A DNA stretch of 64,000 nt from Ciona intestinalis (taxonomy: Eukaryota > Chordata > Ascidiacea > Phlebobranchia > Cionidae): contig NW_004190438.2 of the NCBI RefSeq assembly GCF_000224145.3, positions 145,528-209,527 of the forward strand, written 5' to 3'. The position numbers and the translations under genes were made by a program. Below the pieces are notes generated by a model that was given only the letters and a program-made list of their open reading frames with translations, was not told the origin of the DNA and did no database searches. Each line of letters begins with the position of its first letter. Position 1 is the first letter of the stretch. This document shows positions 1-11,398 of the stretch, in pieces.

Positions 1-442
1 TGTAGTGCTGAGTATAGTAAGTACCAACCTCATTTTAGCAAAGAAATTACAGTCTTTTTTGATTTTAAGACGTAAACTGTACTAAACCGATGTTAGCATT
101 TTACGATGTAACCCGATGTTGGCATTTTAACAGATTTGTGTTCCAGACAGGTGTTTCCGCTATGTAAAGTACACGAGGAAAGTAATCGTTAATTAATCGC
201 TAATCATGCGGTTTTAAATCTGAAAATTTAGTCCAAAAATTACAAGTATATATTACGATTTGATTTCAATCAAGAGAATAAAAAATAAATGCTAGAATTG
301 AGAATTAAGATAAGTGCGGAAAAAAATTACCCTATCAGCAACAACAACAACGCCAAGAACAACTGTTCGACGAAAAAGGATCTATATGGTCACTATTAAC
401 GTGCCCAATAATACAATCAGGCATGACGGGATATATTCCAAT
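1..442. repeat. Direct repeat copy 1, left of assembly gap
   Basis: This segment is repeated almost base for base at 1088-1530; the only difference noticed is one extra A in the second copy near 1507. The two copies flank the 511-base gap plus 134 bases of unique sequence. The arrangement suggests that one locus was assembled twice around a gap, though a real tandem duplication is possible. The segment contains an open stretch from 314 (plus strand) that is also found in the opposite orientation near 17157-17245. Confidence 0.85.
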
Positions 443-953
443 NNNNNNNNNNNNNNNNNNNNNNNNNNNNNNNNNNNNNNNNNNNNNNNNNNNNNNNNNN
501 NNNNNNNNNNNNNNNNNNNNNNNNNNNNNNNNNNNNNNNNNNNNNNNNNNNNNNNNNNNNNNNNNNNNNNNNNNNNNNNNNNNNNNNNNNNNNNNNNNNN
601 NNNNNNNNNNNNNNNNNNNNNNNNNNNNNNNNNNNNNNNNNNNNNNNNNNNNNNNNNNNNNNNNNNNNNNNNNNNNNNNNNNNNNNNNNNNNNNNNNNNN
701 NNNNNNNNNNNNNNNNNNNNNNNNNNNNNNNNNNNNNNNNNNNNNNNNNNNNNNNNNNNNNNNNNNNNNNNNNNNNNNNNNNNNNNNNNNNNNNNNNNNN
801 NNNNNNNNNNNNNNNNNNNNNNNNNNNNNNNNNNNNNNNNNNNNNNNNNNNNNNNNNNNNNNNNNNNNNNNNNNNNNNNNNNNNNNNNNNNNNNNNNNNN
901 NNNNNNNNNNNNNNNNNNNNNNNNNNNNNNNNNNNNNNNNNNNNNNNNNNNNN
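443..953. other. Assembly gap (511 N)
   Basis: A run of undetermined bases. Any reading frame running through it is meaningless. Confidence 1.
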
Positions 954-1087
954 TGAAAGTGTGTAAACATTGGGATACCTTTCTATTAAGTTGGCTTTAT
1001 TTAGGAATTCGTAGGAAATTAATGCTTACCGCTATAAACACAACCAATAATGGTCATTGAATAATCCGCAGTTAAATATTCCATCTC

Positions 1088-1530
1088 TGTAGTGCTGAGT
1101 ATAGTAAGTACCAACCTCATTTTAGCAAAGAAATTACAGTCTTTTTTGATTTTAAGACGTAAACTGTACTAAACCGATGTTAGCATTTTACGATGTAACC
1201 CGATGTTGGCATTTTAACAGATTTGTGTTCCAGACAGGTGTTTCCGCTATGTAAAGTACACGAGGAAAGTAATCGTTAATTAATCGCTAATCATGCGGTT
1301 TTAAATCTGAAAATTTAGTCCAAAAATTACAAGTATATATTACGATTTGATTTCAATCAAGAGAATAAAAAATAAATGCTAGAATTGAGAATTAAGATAA
1401 GTGCGGAAAAAAATTACCCTATCAGCAACAACAACAACGCCAAGAACAACTGTTCGACGAAAAAGGATCTATATGGTCACTATTAACGTGCCCAATAATA
1501 CAATCAAGGCATGACGGGATATATTCCAAT
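1088..1530. repeat. Direct repeat copy 2, right of assembly gap
   Basis: Second copy of positions 1-442. After 1530 the sequence continues into the transposase remnant, so this copy is the one joined to its natural right-hand neighbour. Confidence 0.85.
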
Positions 1531-2431
1531 TTGGCAAATATGGGACATTCATCAATTACATTAACAATTATTACATCAAATAAAACATATTTCACATCAT
1601 TTAGTTTGGTAAAATTAACCGTACTGTCACTTAAGCACTGACCCTCACTTTGTTCAAAACACTTCTGACGTTGTATTCTTGTAGCAATGGAACAACACAC
1701 ATTTTTAAAGTTTTGTGTTGTTTTTACAACTCGTTTAACCTTTTTGTGAAATGACTCAAATCGCATACACCATAAATATCTTAATGGACCATATTGCTGA
1801 ATGAGCCATGGATAGTGCAACATGAAATGGAATTTCGGCTTCACAAAATCTACTGCAACATGTAAAAAACGTGAATAAAAGTCTGAAATATGTCGTGCTA
1901 GTTGTGCTAACATGGCATCCGTAACAACAGGAGCAAAAATAACATCCATTGTATCCGACAATAAAATATAAAGTTTCCAATTTTTATCAGATGCTGTAAT
2001 GCAATTATGTAATATAAACGGAAGTAGTCTAAAAATGCATCATGCTTCACTTGCGCTTACAGATAATCTGCCATTTTTCTGAACTACATCATTTGGTAGA
2101 CAGCGTGGCTTGTTACAGTAATCTCTGCGTCCATATTTAAAAGACTTGAATTTTGAATTTAGTGCGTTAACTGACAAACTGCCGGACTCTGCCATTCCCT
2201 TGAATAAAAAGTGAAGAAAATAAGGAATAACACCTTCTAGACAATCATGCATTATGTCTGGGGGCAATGACTGAGTTAGACAAAACCCACTGATGTCAGA
2301 TAGAGCGCACCTTGACGAAACACCGTAAGCACTGCTGAAACTGCTGTCATTTTCAACGCTAGCAACATAAGCAAGGTGATCTTCAGTGGTCCGTTTCTTA
2401 AAATCACTGTCCGAAGTTTTATTTGGTCCTA

Positions 2432-3440
2432 CTAAAACAAGCCCGGTGAGTATTTCGTGAAAAGGGAGCTTTCCCTATGCAAGATCCACCAAAACGTGAT
2501 GCGTGTATACAGATTTTTAGCCTAATGAGAACCCCGAGTTGAGATTTTTGAAAAATAACTTTGATTAAGGATGTACGAAGTATGTTTCGTTGTACACTTA
2601 CATAATGAACTGCATTTTTAGCAAAAGTTTATTCGTTGAATTTTGTTAATAGGGGGTGGGGTAAGATGGGACACCTTTTCATTCTTTTTTTCGTCCCATT
2701 TGGTAGTAAGCAAAGAACATTCAAAGAATTATAAAACTATGTCCTCATGATTCCATAGACTGTTGTTAATTGTTTGAAACACGATCCCCTTCAGCTCATA
2801 AGATCCAAATTTTCTGTTCGTGGTGTTTTAAACAATTAACAACGTTCTATGGGAGTCCTAAGAATCTAGTTTTATAATTCTTTGAATGTTCTTTGCTTAC
2901 TACTTAATGGGACGAGAAGTTTTAATATATTATATTATTAAAATCAAAGTTTTAATATTAAAAACTTTAAAAGACGATCAATGTAACTTTTAAAACGAAA
3001 AATGTAAATATTAGACATAATGGGTCTTTTAGTTAGCGTGTTAGGCTTTTCCGTATTAGGACAAGCCCTCAGTAGCGCGATCCAATGTTTGTTTCCGTTT
3101 TAGCAGAGCGATAATTAAAGAACTTGCGAATTACGTGTTCATTTTTATCACCATGTTTTATTTATTTTGTTACTGCGATGACGTGCGGAGCAAGAATGTA
3201 ATTTCTATCACCGAAAATTGCCCGCTTTATGCTTTGAAGACATACAATATCTTTCAATTTTTTTACAAGTTCTGTTTCACACACACATTTTGGTGGCTCT
3301 TGCATAGGGAAAGCTCCCTTTACACGAAATACTCACCGGGCGTGTTTTAAATGACTCGTAACACCGGGTCCTCACCGGGCCCCGCACCGGGCGTGTTTTA
3401 GTATATTTTTTTCCACCGGGCCCCGCCGGGCGTGTTTTAG
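2432..3440. mobile_element. Nested 1-kb element with TA target duplication and CTAAAACA terminal repeats
   Basis: The element interrupts the transposase remnant. The left end reads CTAAAACAAGCCCGG and the right end is its inverted counterpart (CCGGGCGTGTTTTAG), each next to a TA dinucleotide (2430-2431 and 3441-3442). About 60 bases further inside the left end (through about 2500) match the inverted sequence at 3284-3352. The right end carries extra copies of the ACCGGGCGTGTTTTA unit (about 3340-3440). No coding region was recognised inside, so it is probably non-autonomous. A second foldback element is nested within it. Confidence 0.75.
2651..2921. mobile_element. Foldback MITE of the 'GGGTGGGGTAAGATGGGACACC' family
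   Basis: The two halves are long inverted repeats of each other. The arm beginning CGTCCCATTTGGTAGTAAGC, through about 2790, pairs with the inverted sequence of about 2830-2921, with a short centre. The same terminal sequence recurs near 24286, 24738, 31805, 32400 and 32786. The right terminus here seems truncated. Confidence 0.75.
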
Positions 3441-4267
3441 TAGCACCCGTTTTATGAAAGATTTCTTTATATGTGCACATACAAAACCTACATATCCGTC
3501 CACTGCTGAAACATATGCGAAAGCCTCCTATGTCATGAGCACCCAGGTGATAAAGTAGCAATGCCCCCTCGAATAATATCACCATTTGACCCAATTTTAA
3601 CTCTATGTGCTTCCAGTGTTTTGATATCGTTTATCAGAGGCAACAATAACCTTTTGTACCCATATTTCTTTATTTGGAAACAACATAGCAAAAAAATATT
3701 CCGAAGAGCTGCGAAATGCTTTGTTCCAATATTACCAACCAAAAAATAAAAACCCAACAATTTATTTTTCTTCTTTGAACTCCCAAGAGGGTTACACAAT
3801 TCGAGTTCGTCGCAGTAAAAATGCAAACGTAGTGAATTTCCATTTTTATTATAAAAGACATTGTTTTTGAAATATTGACCATCTTTAAAGCTGCGAAAGA
3901 ACTTGCACTGAGGGATATCTGTAGCATTTGCCAATACTGTAGTAGGCCTACTACCTTCAAATGTACAGTCGTGCTGTATAGCTTTACATACGTCGGTATG
4001 CTTAAGAAATTCTGATAGCGATTCTAAAACAGGAATGTACTGATATGAATCAGTTTCATCCAATTGAATTTGTCTTGGTTTAACATACCCAATAGATTTA
4101 CAGGAACTAATAAAAACTGCTTCATTTCTTAGATTTTCCAACATGCTCACAAAACAATCGCTATCTAATAAATAATTTTTATCACTTTTAACTTTACCAT
4201 CTTTAACGCGCAACAAATTTTGATGAAAAGAAGAAAACAGGGAGACAACATCCTGCATTATACTCAT

Positions 4268-6640
4268 ATATGCAGACTTTTATGTTAATACACATTTTGC
4301 AAAAATTTAGTGTAAACATTTCCAGCCACTGTTGTATCTGGCAATTCTGCAAGAGCACCCATCTTTTTTCAATATTTTCACGTTTGGAGTTGTAAAATTA
4401 AGAGGGGTGGGAATAATTCACCCTATGGGTGGAACATTTAAGGAAAGTGGTAATTTCCACCCTACATTTGCATTTCCACCCTTACGATTTACAGTGCTCC
4501 CTAACTCCCAGACAGTATATATCCGCTGTCTCGACAAATCTGATAACTGCGTCTACTTGCCTATTGACTGTTTCACTTTATAATCGACGTATTATATATA
4601 TGTGTTGTTTATCAATTATACACTTTTTTTCGGTGCATCAGCTAATTAGAATACTACGAAAACAGACTAATATTGGTACACACACTGGTGCAACCCAAAC
4701 ATTCATTTGACACAAATTACAGGACTTTTCCCGTATTTTTTTCTGTACTGATAATTTGTACTCTCTGTAGGAACGATTCAGTTAGAGCAATTGTTGTTAA
4801 CCCTTCCAGCAATTACAACCTTCAACGAGGAGTCTTGAATCTGGTATCTTAAAGGAGAACTGAAGTCAAATTTTATAACTGGTGTGCATATAGTCTTTAC
4901 TGGGTGGAATCTACAATTGTTCAGTTCAAAACATCATAACAAATTTGGCATAAATAATTTTATTAATGATAGAAAAATAAATAAAACTAAAATTGCTATA
5001 CATACCGCGGTTTTATAAAGATATTATTCTGGGAAAACAGAATGTCTTGGAGCTTTAGTACGGTATCTTTTGGTAAACGACTGTAATTTTTTAGATGCAA
5101 ATTTTGATGCCTTCCCAAGAAACTCACCTATGCATATTAATAAATGTTTAATTTTATTGACATTTCAATTATAATTAAAATAAAAATAATTTTTCATTCC
5201 GCTACAGTAAAAAGAAGTCAAAAGGTGAGAATTCTTTAGAATACAAAAAAATATTCTCACGTTTTGAGTGAGGCTTTAAGAACAAAAAAAACTTTTTGCA
5301 ACAATTGAAACAAATAAATTATATTCTCGGTGTTTCTCAGGTACTCACGTACGGATAGGTTAAAGTAAATAATGCGGCAGTCCTATTTAAAACATTACAT
5401 TTGAATGTACGTATTTACTGTTCATTATGTTATGTTTTATAATGTGTATAATTTTTGCGTTCGTGCAAATAAAATATATGAACAAGAGATATATATACAC
5501 TCTATTCTGCTGTATGTTTACAATGTATTCTGCTGTATGTTTACAATGTATATGTACTCTACATATGATGTATGTTCTATATAAATTCTACCATGTGTGG
5601 TATGTGCCGTATGTATACTATGTGGTGTGGCGTGTGCTGTATTGGTGCTATGTGTCGTATGCGCTGTATGTATACTATGTCGGTGTTACTGTTTTTACAT
5701 GGGTATGCAACCTTTACAGGAGGGGCCCCGGTATAAACTATTTTTTTTTCGTCTTTAATCTTATGATAAACAGGGCGTGTTATCTAACTTATCTTCTGGT
5801 ATAAATATGGAGTTTGGACGCATAAATTTCTGAAGAATAAAGCTGCTTTATTGTCATATTAAAATACATCCAGTGAAAAATATGCAACTAACTGGCTTCG
5901 CCCGCCCTACAACTTTTTTTCACAAGCCGTATTTCTTCCTGAGCCGTGGCAAGTTTTCACATGCCTGGTTTGTACCCAGTTAGAATTTTTTCTTCGGGCC
6001 TCGATCGCTTTATAACAACGGCATGGTTAATCCATAGGCCATAGGAACGAACATGCACCAAGCATTTATCCTCCTATTTTGACACTAAAACAGACTTATC
6101 CGATGACGGTGAAAAGCTGGCGCGCCGACTGTGGACCAACACAGGCAGCCAATGATAAGCAAGCATAATCGAATGAAAGCCCAAATAAGGTTCCCTGTCG
6201 TAACAAGATTAATGATATATGGCATCATTATGCTGATTCCATTCAAAAAACCACTCGGTATGATAATAACGAACAAATGTATTCACAAAAATGGTAGCGG
6301 GAAACATGAAAGTGTCACTGTTTATCCTTCTGGTTCTATATTCTCCCCCACTTCGCTTGAGACAACTTTCGTTCTGGCAGCCCTTCCACCTTCCCAGTCT
6401 CTAACCAAACTTAAAATACGCGCTGTCGCATCGCCATCTCCGCATGAGTGGAAGTTTTGAATCGCGTGCTCTGCATAAAATAAAAAACAAAAATTGATAA
6501 ACGAGTTCTATCCAAGCTTTTGATTGATGGTAATATACGAGTCCTGCTATCAGTAAAATAGGAAAAAAACGTATTGTATCGCCGGACCAAGCTTTGACAA
6601 AGACGAATTGGGTGGCTAACCTTGCACCCCACTAGCGGGT
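4268..6640. other. Non-coding AT-rich stretch with low-complexity segments
   Basis: No gene was recognised. About 5490-5700 is a low-complexity run of TGTATG/TGCTATG-type words whose open frame is not a credible protein. A segment near 4852 (ending ACTGAAGTCAAATTT) recurs near 46470 and may be a dispersed repeat. An open frame at 6131-6460 has no recognised similarity. Confidence 0.5.
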
Positions 6641-7317
6641 TAAATGCTGGAGCATATATTTTTAAAATTTGGCTTAGCCCTGGAGCATATTTGTTGTTTA
6701 GTATTATTTTGAGTAAAATTTGACTTAGCCCTGGAGCATATTTGTTGTTTAGTATTATTTTGAGTAAAATTTGACATAGCCCTGGAGCATATTTGTTGTT
6801 TTGTATTATTTTATGTAAGATTTGACATAGCCCTGAAGCATATTTGTTGTTTAGTATTATTTTATGTAAGATTCGACATAGCCCTGGAGCATATATTTTT
6901 AAAATTTGACATAGCCCTGGAGCATATTTGTTGTTTAGTATTATTTTGAGTAAAATTTGACATAGCCCTGGAGCATATTTGTTGTTTTGTATTATTTTAT
7001 GTAAGATTTGACATAGCCCTGAAGCATATTTGTTGTTTAGTATTATTTTATGTAAGATTCGACATAGCCCTGGAGCATATATTTTTAAAATTTGACATAG
7101 CCCTGGAGCATATTTGTTGTTAAGTATTATTTTATGTAAGATTCGACATAGCCCTGGAGCATATATTTTTAAAGATTTGACATAGCCCTGGAGCATATTT
7201 GTTGTTTAGTATTATTTAAAGTAAAATTCGAAATAGCCCTGGAGCATATTTGTTGTTTAGTGTTATTTTGGGTAAAATTTGACATAGCCCTGGAGCATAT
7301 TTGTTGTTTAATGTTAA
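6641..7317. repeat. Minisatellite, 51-bp and 33-bp units in a 186-bp higher-order repeat
   Basis: Units begin GACATAGCCCTGGAGCATAT. Full units are 51 bp and short ones 33 bp. A block of 51+51+33+51 (186 bp) repeats: the unit at 6773 recurs at 6959. All unit lengths are multiples of three, which keeps a repetitive frame open on the minus strand (7196-6411). The repetitive translation ('YAPGLCQIL' type) looks like a by-product of the array, not a protein. Confidence 0.9.
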
Positions 7318-9340
7318 TTTTGGTTGTCTGCTTTTATATTATTTGTGTAATAGGCTAACTAATTAAGATGAATAAAGATACGTGAAATTTTTAAAAACAA
7401 TTAATGTTTTAAAAGCTGGTAATGTTACTGCTAATTTTTGTAATATATATATATATTTGTAGCGGCGCCCGATCTTCAACCAAGATTGGTGCCTCTTCTC
7501 TCGTCAGTCTTTTGTAAGGTTACAGAATCTTTATTGACACGTAACTGAAAAATGCAGTTATACATAAATACTCAAATACGAATTATAGCACAAAAACACA
7601 GAAACATACCTTTAATTTTGGACTTATACATTTTCCAACTGCGTCTAGCCCATTACATTTTATAATGAATAATTTAAACGACTCAGACTGCAGGAAAAGA
7701 AAAAGGCAGTGCCACGTATACAACTATTTAACGAAAACATATAAACCAAACAGAGAAATAAACACAAAATGGCAACACTGGCGCCGAAACGCGCTGCTTA
7801 AATGATTGCTAGATTACGCAACCTGGCGCTCGCCAGTTACAATATTACTTAATTATTTCACAATCAAAATTGTTGTCCTTTGTTGGCACAGCAAGTACGG
7901 TTAACTGGTATAAGTTTACAATTCAGTACTCATTGCTGGAGTTATATACAAAGCGTGTTATTCTTTAACAATCATTCAACCCTCACATTTTAAATCCTTT
8001 ACCTCTAACATTAAATCCTAATTTTTATTTATGGTATATAGGGAAAAATTAACAATTGTATGGGGAAAATTAACATAAGCCTGCACAACGGTGCAACTAG
8101 GTATGTTGTCAGACAAGTACCAAGTTTATTATTAGATTGGAATAATTTTTATATTTCTTTATAATCACAGTGAAGAGATGACCCAGCGGGGCGTCGGAAG
8201 AGGGGGTAGAAGAAGAGGTGTTAAGGTGCGGTGAAGGAGGAGGAAGTGGCGGAAGAGGGGGTGATGGGGAAAGTATGTTTTTACTAGATTATAGTTTTAG
8301 AGCTATGAAAGATTTAGAAAATATATTTATTAAGTATTTGTCCAGAAAAGATATTTATTAAGTATTTGTCCCATAAACATGAAGCTAGGGATAAAAGATT
8401 AGTGACTAATTTTGCAAATGGAATGTTTTATCCAAAGCAATTTTTTTGTGTATAAGCAGATGCATGTATATACATAAAAGTGTACTAATAATGATCATTT
8501 TGTTTTTACATGAAGAAATAGGCGGTGAAAGGGGGTAAGCTTGACTCTGACTTTTATTGTTAGTTTAACTCAATGAATAAAAACCATAAAAAAATATTTT
8601 TTTTTACAGATTCATCCTCTTTCACCGGTTTAAATTTTTGCAAAGGTGAGAGATAATTTATTATAACCAGTTCAATTTAAAAACTAAAGCAAGAATGTAA
8701 AAGTAAATTCTAATCGAAGTTAGTGTTTTAGGTTTGTTACAAAACCTAGTTTTGAATCGAAGTAAGTGTTTTAGGTTTGTTACAATACCTTTATGTTTTA
8801 CAGAAAAAAGAGGATAGCCCCCTACAGAAGGTGTGTTGTGATAGGCTATATTTTATTTACCATGACTTATTATCACTTTACTTTGCAGATGGCTGCCATT
8901 TAAAGACGTAGGTTCCATACATTCATTATCCAGATTTATTTTTTATTTGTACATTTTTTTCAGTTTATAAAGCGCAGGAGGGCATCAGAGGTTTGTATTT
9001 ATTGGTATTTATATATTGTTCCAGTTTTACTCCTTTTTCACGATCCCGAAGTTGTTCCGGCGGCCGAGGTCGTTGCGGCGGCCGAAGTTGTTCCGGTGGC
9101 CGAATAATAAATTTTATATAACATTTTTGCATTCATTTTTATGTTGTAGAAAACTAGAACAGTATATTTAATAGTTAGTTTAAAAATCAATATGTCAGCT
9201 GTTCCACCACGCACCCATAAGGTCGCTTTGTATGCGTGATCGTTAGGTTTTCAATGCCATGGTGTGAAAACAATGGAGATGTTAACCAACCTCGGCAATG
9301 CCATATTGTACCGATACGTAATATATTGAGAATTGGCAAA
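7318..9340. other. Unassigned stretch with purine-rich block and short exon-like pieces
   Basis: No confident gene. 8160-8280 is strongly G/A-rich; from an ATG at 8178 it reads as an Arg/Gly-rich peptide (MTQRGVGRGGRRRGVK). Downstream are several short segments flanked by splice-like signals (for example near 8610-8645, 8804-8840, 8890-8915 and 8965-8992). At about 9050-9107 there is an 18-bp repeat, three copies of GTTGTTCCGGCGGCCGAA type, giving EVVPAAE-like repeats and then a stop. Separately, 7450-7810 contains GC-rich words (GCGGCGCCCG, TGGCGCCGAAACGC) that could be a retroelement remnant; this is not established. Confidence 0.35.
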
Positions 9341-9344
9341 GTCT

Positions 9345-9745
9345 TAGACACACAGTGTATGCTGCTGTTATAGCATATGCTTGAATAATAAGCATTGGCC
9401 AGGTCATACACGAAACAGTGTATGTTGCTGTTATAGCATATGCTTGAATAATAAGCATTGGCCAGGTCATACACGAAACAGTGTACGTTGCTGTTATAGC
9501 ATATGCTTGAATAATAAGCATTGGCCGGGTCATACACAAAACATAGTGTATGTTGCTGTTATAGCATATGCTTGAATAATAAGCATTGGCCGGGTCCAGT
9601 GTATGTTGCTGTTATAGCATATGCTTGAATGATAAGCATTGGCCGGGTCATACACGAAACAGTGTATGCTGCTGTTATAGCATATGCTTGAATAATAAGC
9701 ATTGGCCGGGTCATACACGAAACATAGTGTAAGTTGCTGTAAGCA
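9345..9745. repeat. Minisatellite with about 63-bp units
   Basis: About six units contain ATAAGCATTGGCC(A/G)GGTCATACAC followed by a GTGTATG(T/C)TGCTG stretch. Spacing is 63 bp between the first units. One unit near 9590 carries a deletion that joins GGGTC directly to CAGTGTATG. Open frames across it on both strands are repeat artefacts. Confidence 0.9.
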
Positions 9746-9780
9746 TTGTATCAAATAAGGTTTCTCTAACAGAAGTAATG

Positions 9781-10225
9781 TTAAGGTGATTTTGATACCA
9801 CATTTTCAGGTATAGATACTTTATTTGATGGGCAACAGAATGTTGTATCCATCTTTGCTTGCATCATGTTCATTCTAACACATTTGGTATGAAACCACTG
9901 TGGGCATTTCGTACATTGAACCCAACTATTAGTTCTATCATTGTCTCTTCTGCATGAACCACATATATCAATACTAAATGGTGTGTTTTTGGTAATTATA
10001 CGAAGAATGAGTTCTCTGGATCCCTTTGATCCAGTAATTGGCTTTAGCAATGATTTTCCTTCACAAAGCCACTTTGCATACATGCAGATCAGTGGTCCAC
10101 AGCTCATGTAGTCACTCTGATACTTACGCTTTGTTGTCATTGTGTCGACTGATGTGATTTGGATACCAAATTTATCATTCAGCACGTTATTTAGAAACAG
10201 CTTTGCTTTGTCGATATTTATTTGT
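9781..10225 (-). pseudogene. Ulp1-like cysteine protease C-terminus fused to a PHD-type zinc finger (transposon-type fragment)
   Basis: On the minus strand the frame reads 'YQSDYMSCGPLICMYA'. This matches the catalytic Gln...Cys-Gly segment of Ulp1/SUMO-protease-like enzymes (Gln, six residues, then Cys-Gly). Further downstream comes 'CGSCRRDNDRTNSWVQCTKCPQWFHTKCVRMN...FCC', a PHD-like zinc finger with the C-C-C-C-H-C order. The likely N-terminal part of the protease, with the catalytic His, is absent or in another frame upstream. Ulp1 plus PHD arrangements are common in transposon-encoded accessory proteins, so I read this as a mobile-element remnant, possibly linked to the elements at 11-15 kb. 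No start codon can be assigned with confidence. Confidence 0.55.
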
Positions 10226-11015
10226 GGTCAATATTTGCATATACAGAGAAAGCATATTTTCTTTATCCTGTCGGAACCAACAAGCTGTTTTTAAAACTAT
10301 GATTGACCAGTTCACAGTAAAATTAACAAAATATATATATTAGAAATCTCATAATATAAAAATATTGTTATGATAATATAATCATTACATGTGTGCTACG
10401 TGCTAGTACTGTTTAATTACCTTGATAAATACAGATTTACTGGCTAAAAAATGTGTCGCAGAGACCTGGATCAACTGGCTGGTTGAGATTAGCATCTACA
10501 ACTGATGCTTGTCCAGATATTCTTCCTCACTAGAAACCTCCCGCCCCAGCGCAGCAAAGACATCATCCTGTTAAAGAAAAGAACCAATATAAAATACTAC
10601 TTTAATTTACTCTATTAAAAGCAGACTTAGTAAATACCACAGCGAAATGCATACATGCCCTGGTATAGGTTTACGTTATGATACTCATGAATAATCAGGG
10701 GACACACAGTAACATGTAAACTGTGACAGTAGTGGTTCAAATAAACAAATAATAAAATGGCATTAGCATAAGGAGCATTTTCCAAAAAAATCTGTGGTTT
10801 TAAAAAAAGAAGCCTCTGATAACTACTGTAGCGATCGACGTGTGAAAGCGGTAGATTTAACTTATTTAATTTACTCCAAATTTACTGAGGTCTTTAGATT
10901 AAATAATATACCATGCCTGTACCACATTTGACATATGCCGTGAGTACTATTGTGCTTACGTCTTAACCTCTAAGCTGTGTCACAATTTTAAAGGTTTTTT
11001 TTGTTTACTTTTTTT
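10226..11015. other. No gene recognised
   Basis: AT-rich sequence. A short GC-richer patch at about 10488-10570 (minus strand) could be a small exon or part of a transposon gene, but no family was recognised. Confidence 0.4.
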
Positions 11016-11285
11016 AAATTAGTGTTATAATTGACAAAAATAATATATATAATGAGAATTAGCATTTTTTTCCTACTGTTTAATGTGCCTTTAAAAAACG
11101 CTTTGATCTGCTTATCTATCAAAACTGCACCAATTCTCTGATCCGGGTTTAAATTAGTGTTATAATTGACAAAAGTAATATATATAATGAGAATTGGCAT
11201 TTTTTTCCTACTGTTTAATGTGCATTTAAAAAACGCTTTGATCTGCTTATCTATCAAAACTGCACCAATTCTCTGATTCGGGTTG
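11016..11285. repeat. Two-copy 135-bp tandem repeat
   Basis: 11016-11150 and 11151-11285 are nearly identical (few substitutions, for example ATCCGGG versus ATTCGGG). They lie directly upstream of the THAP transposase, as expected of subterminal repeats of that transposon. Confidence 0.85.
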
Positions 11286-11398
11286 CGTCATAATCACTGT
11301 TTTGCTGCATCCTTAGAAAACCCGTACAACGCAGTGTACAGTATAGACGAGATCGTAAATAGAGTTAAAAATAGAGCTATAGAGTTAATTAATTAAAA

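Larger units (their letters stand above)
1540..4267 (-). pseudogene. Broken cut-and-paste transposase (tnp2/CACTA-like family), split by a nested element
   Basis: Read on the minus strand, pieces of one long transposase-like protein appear in order. 4267-3533 holds the N-terminal part, with 'YIPVLESL', 'YCDELELCNPLG' and 'FYFLVGNIGTKH'. A frame change near 3540-3590 leads into a cysteine-rich 'CRFCMCTYKEI' segment. After an insertion, 2430-2040 gives 'LPPDIMHDCLEGVIPYF', and 1961-1540 gives 'PKFHFMLHYPWLIQQYGPL..WCMRFESFHKK..NFKN'. The MHD-LEG and HYP-GPL-RFE motifs are typical of a transposase family widespread in animal genomes and related to plant and fungal tnp2 proteins; the exact superfamily is my inference. 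Frameshifts and the insertion make it non-functional. No terminal inverted repeat was identified. Confidence 0.7.

Noticed and set aside
314..1060. Open reading frames through the N-run
   Set aside because: Most of their length is undetermined bases; only the first 40 codons are real sequence, and these are a transposon fragment.
5427..5804. 125-codon ORF with hydrophobic, Tyr/Cys-rich product
   Set aside because: Low-complexity TGTATG/TGCTATG DNA produces it; no domain or splice context.
6411..7196. 261-codon minus-strand ORF
   Set aside because: It is a read-through of the 51/33-bp minisatellite; not a credible protein.
7450..7810. LTR or primer-binding-site-like GC words
   Set aside because: No paired LTRs or gag/pol nearby; left as unassigned.
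9187..9754. Overlapping ORFs on both strands
   Set aside because: By-products of the 63-bp tandem repeat.
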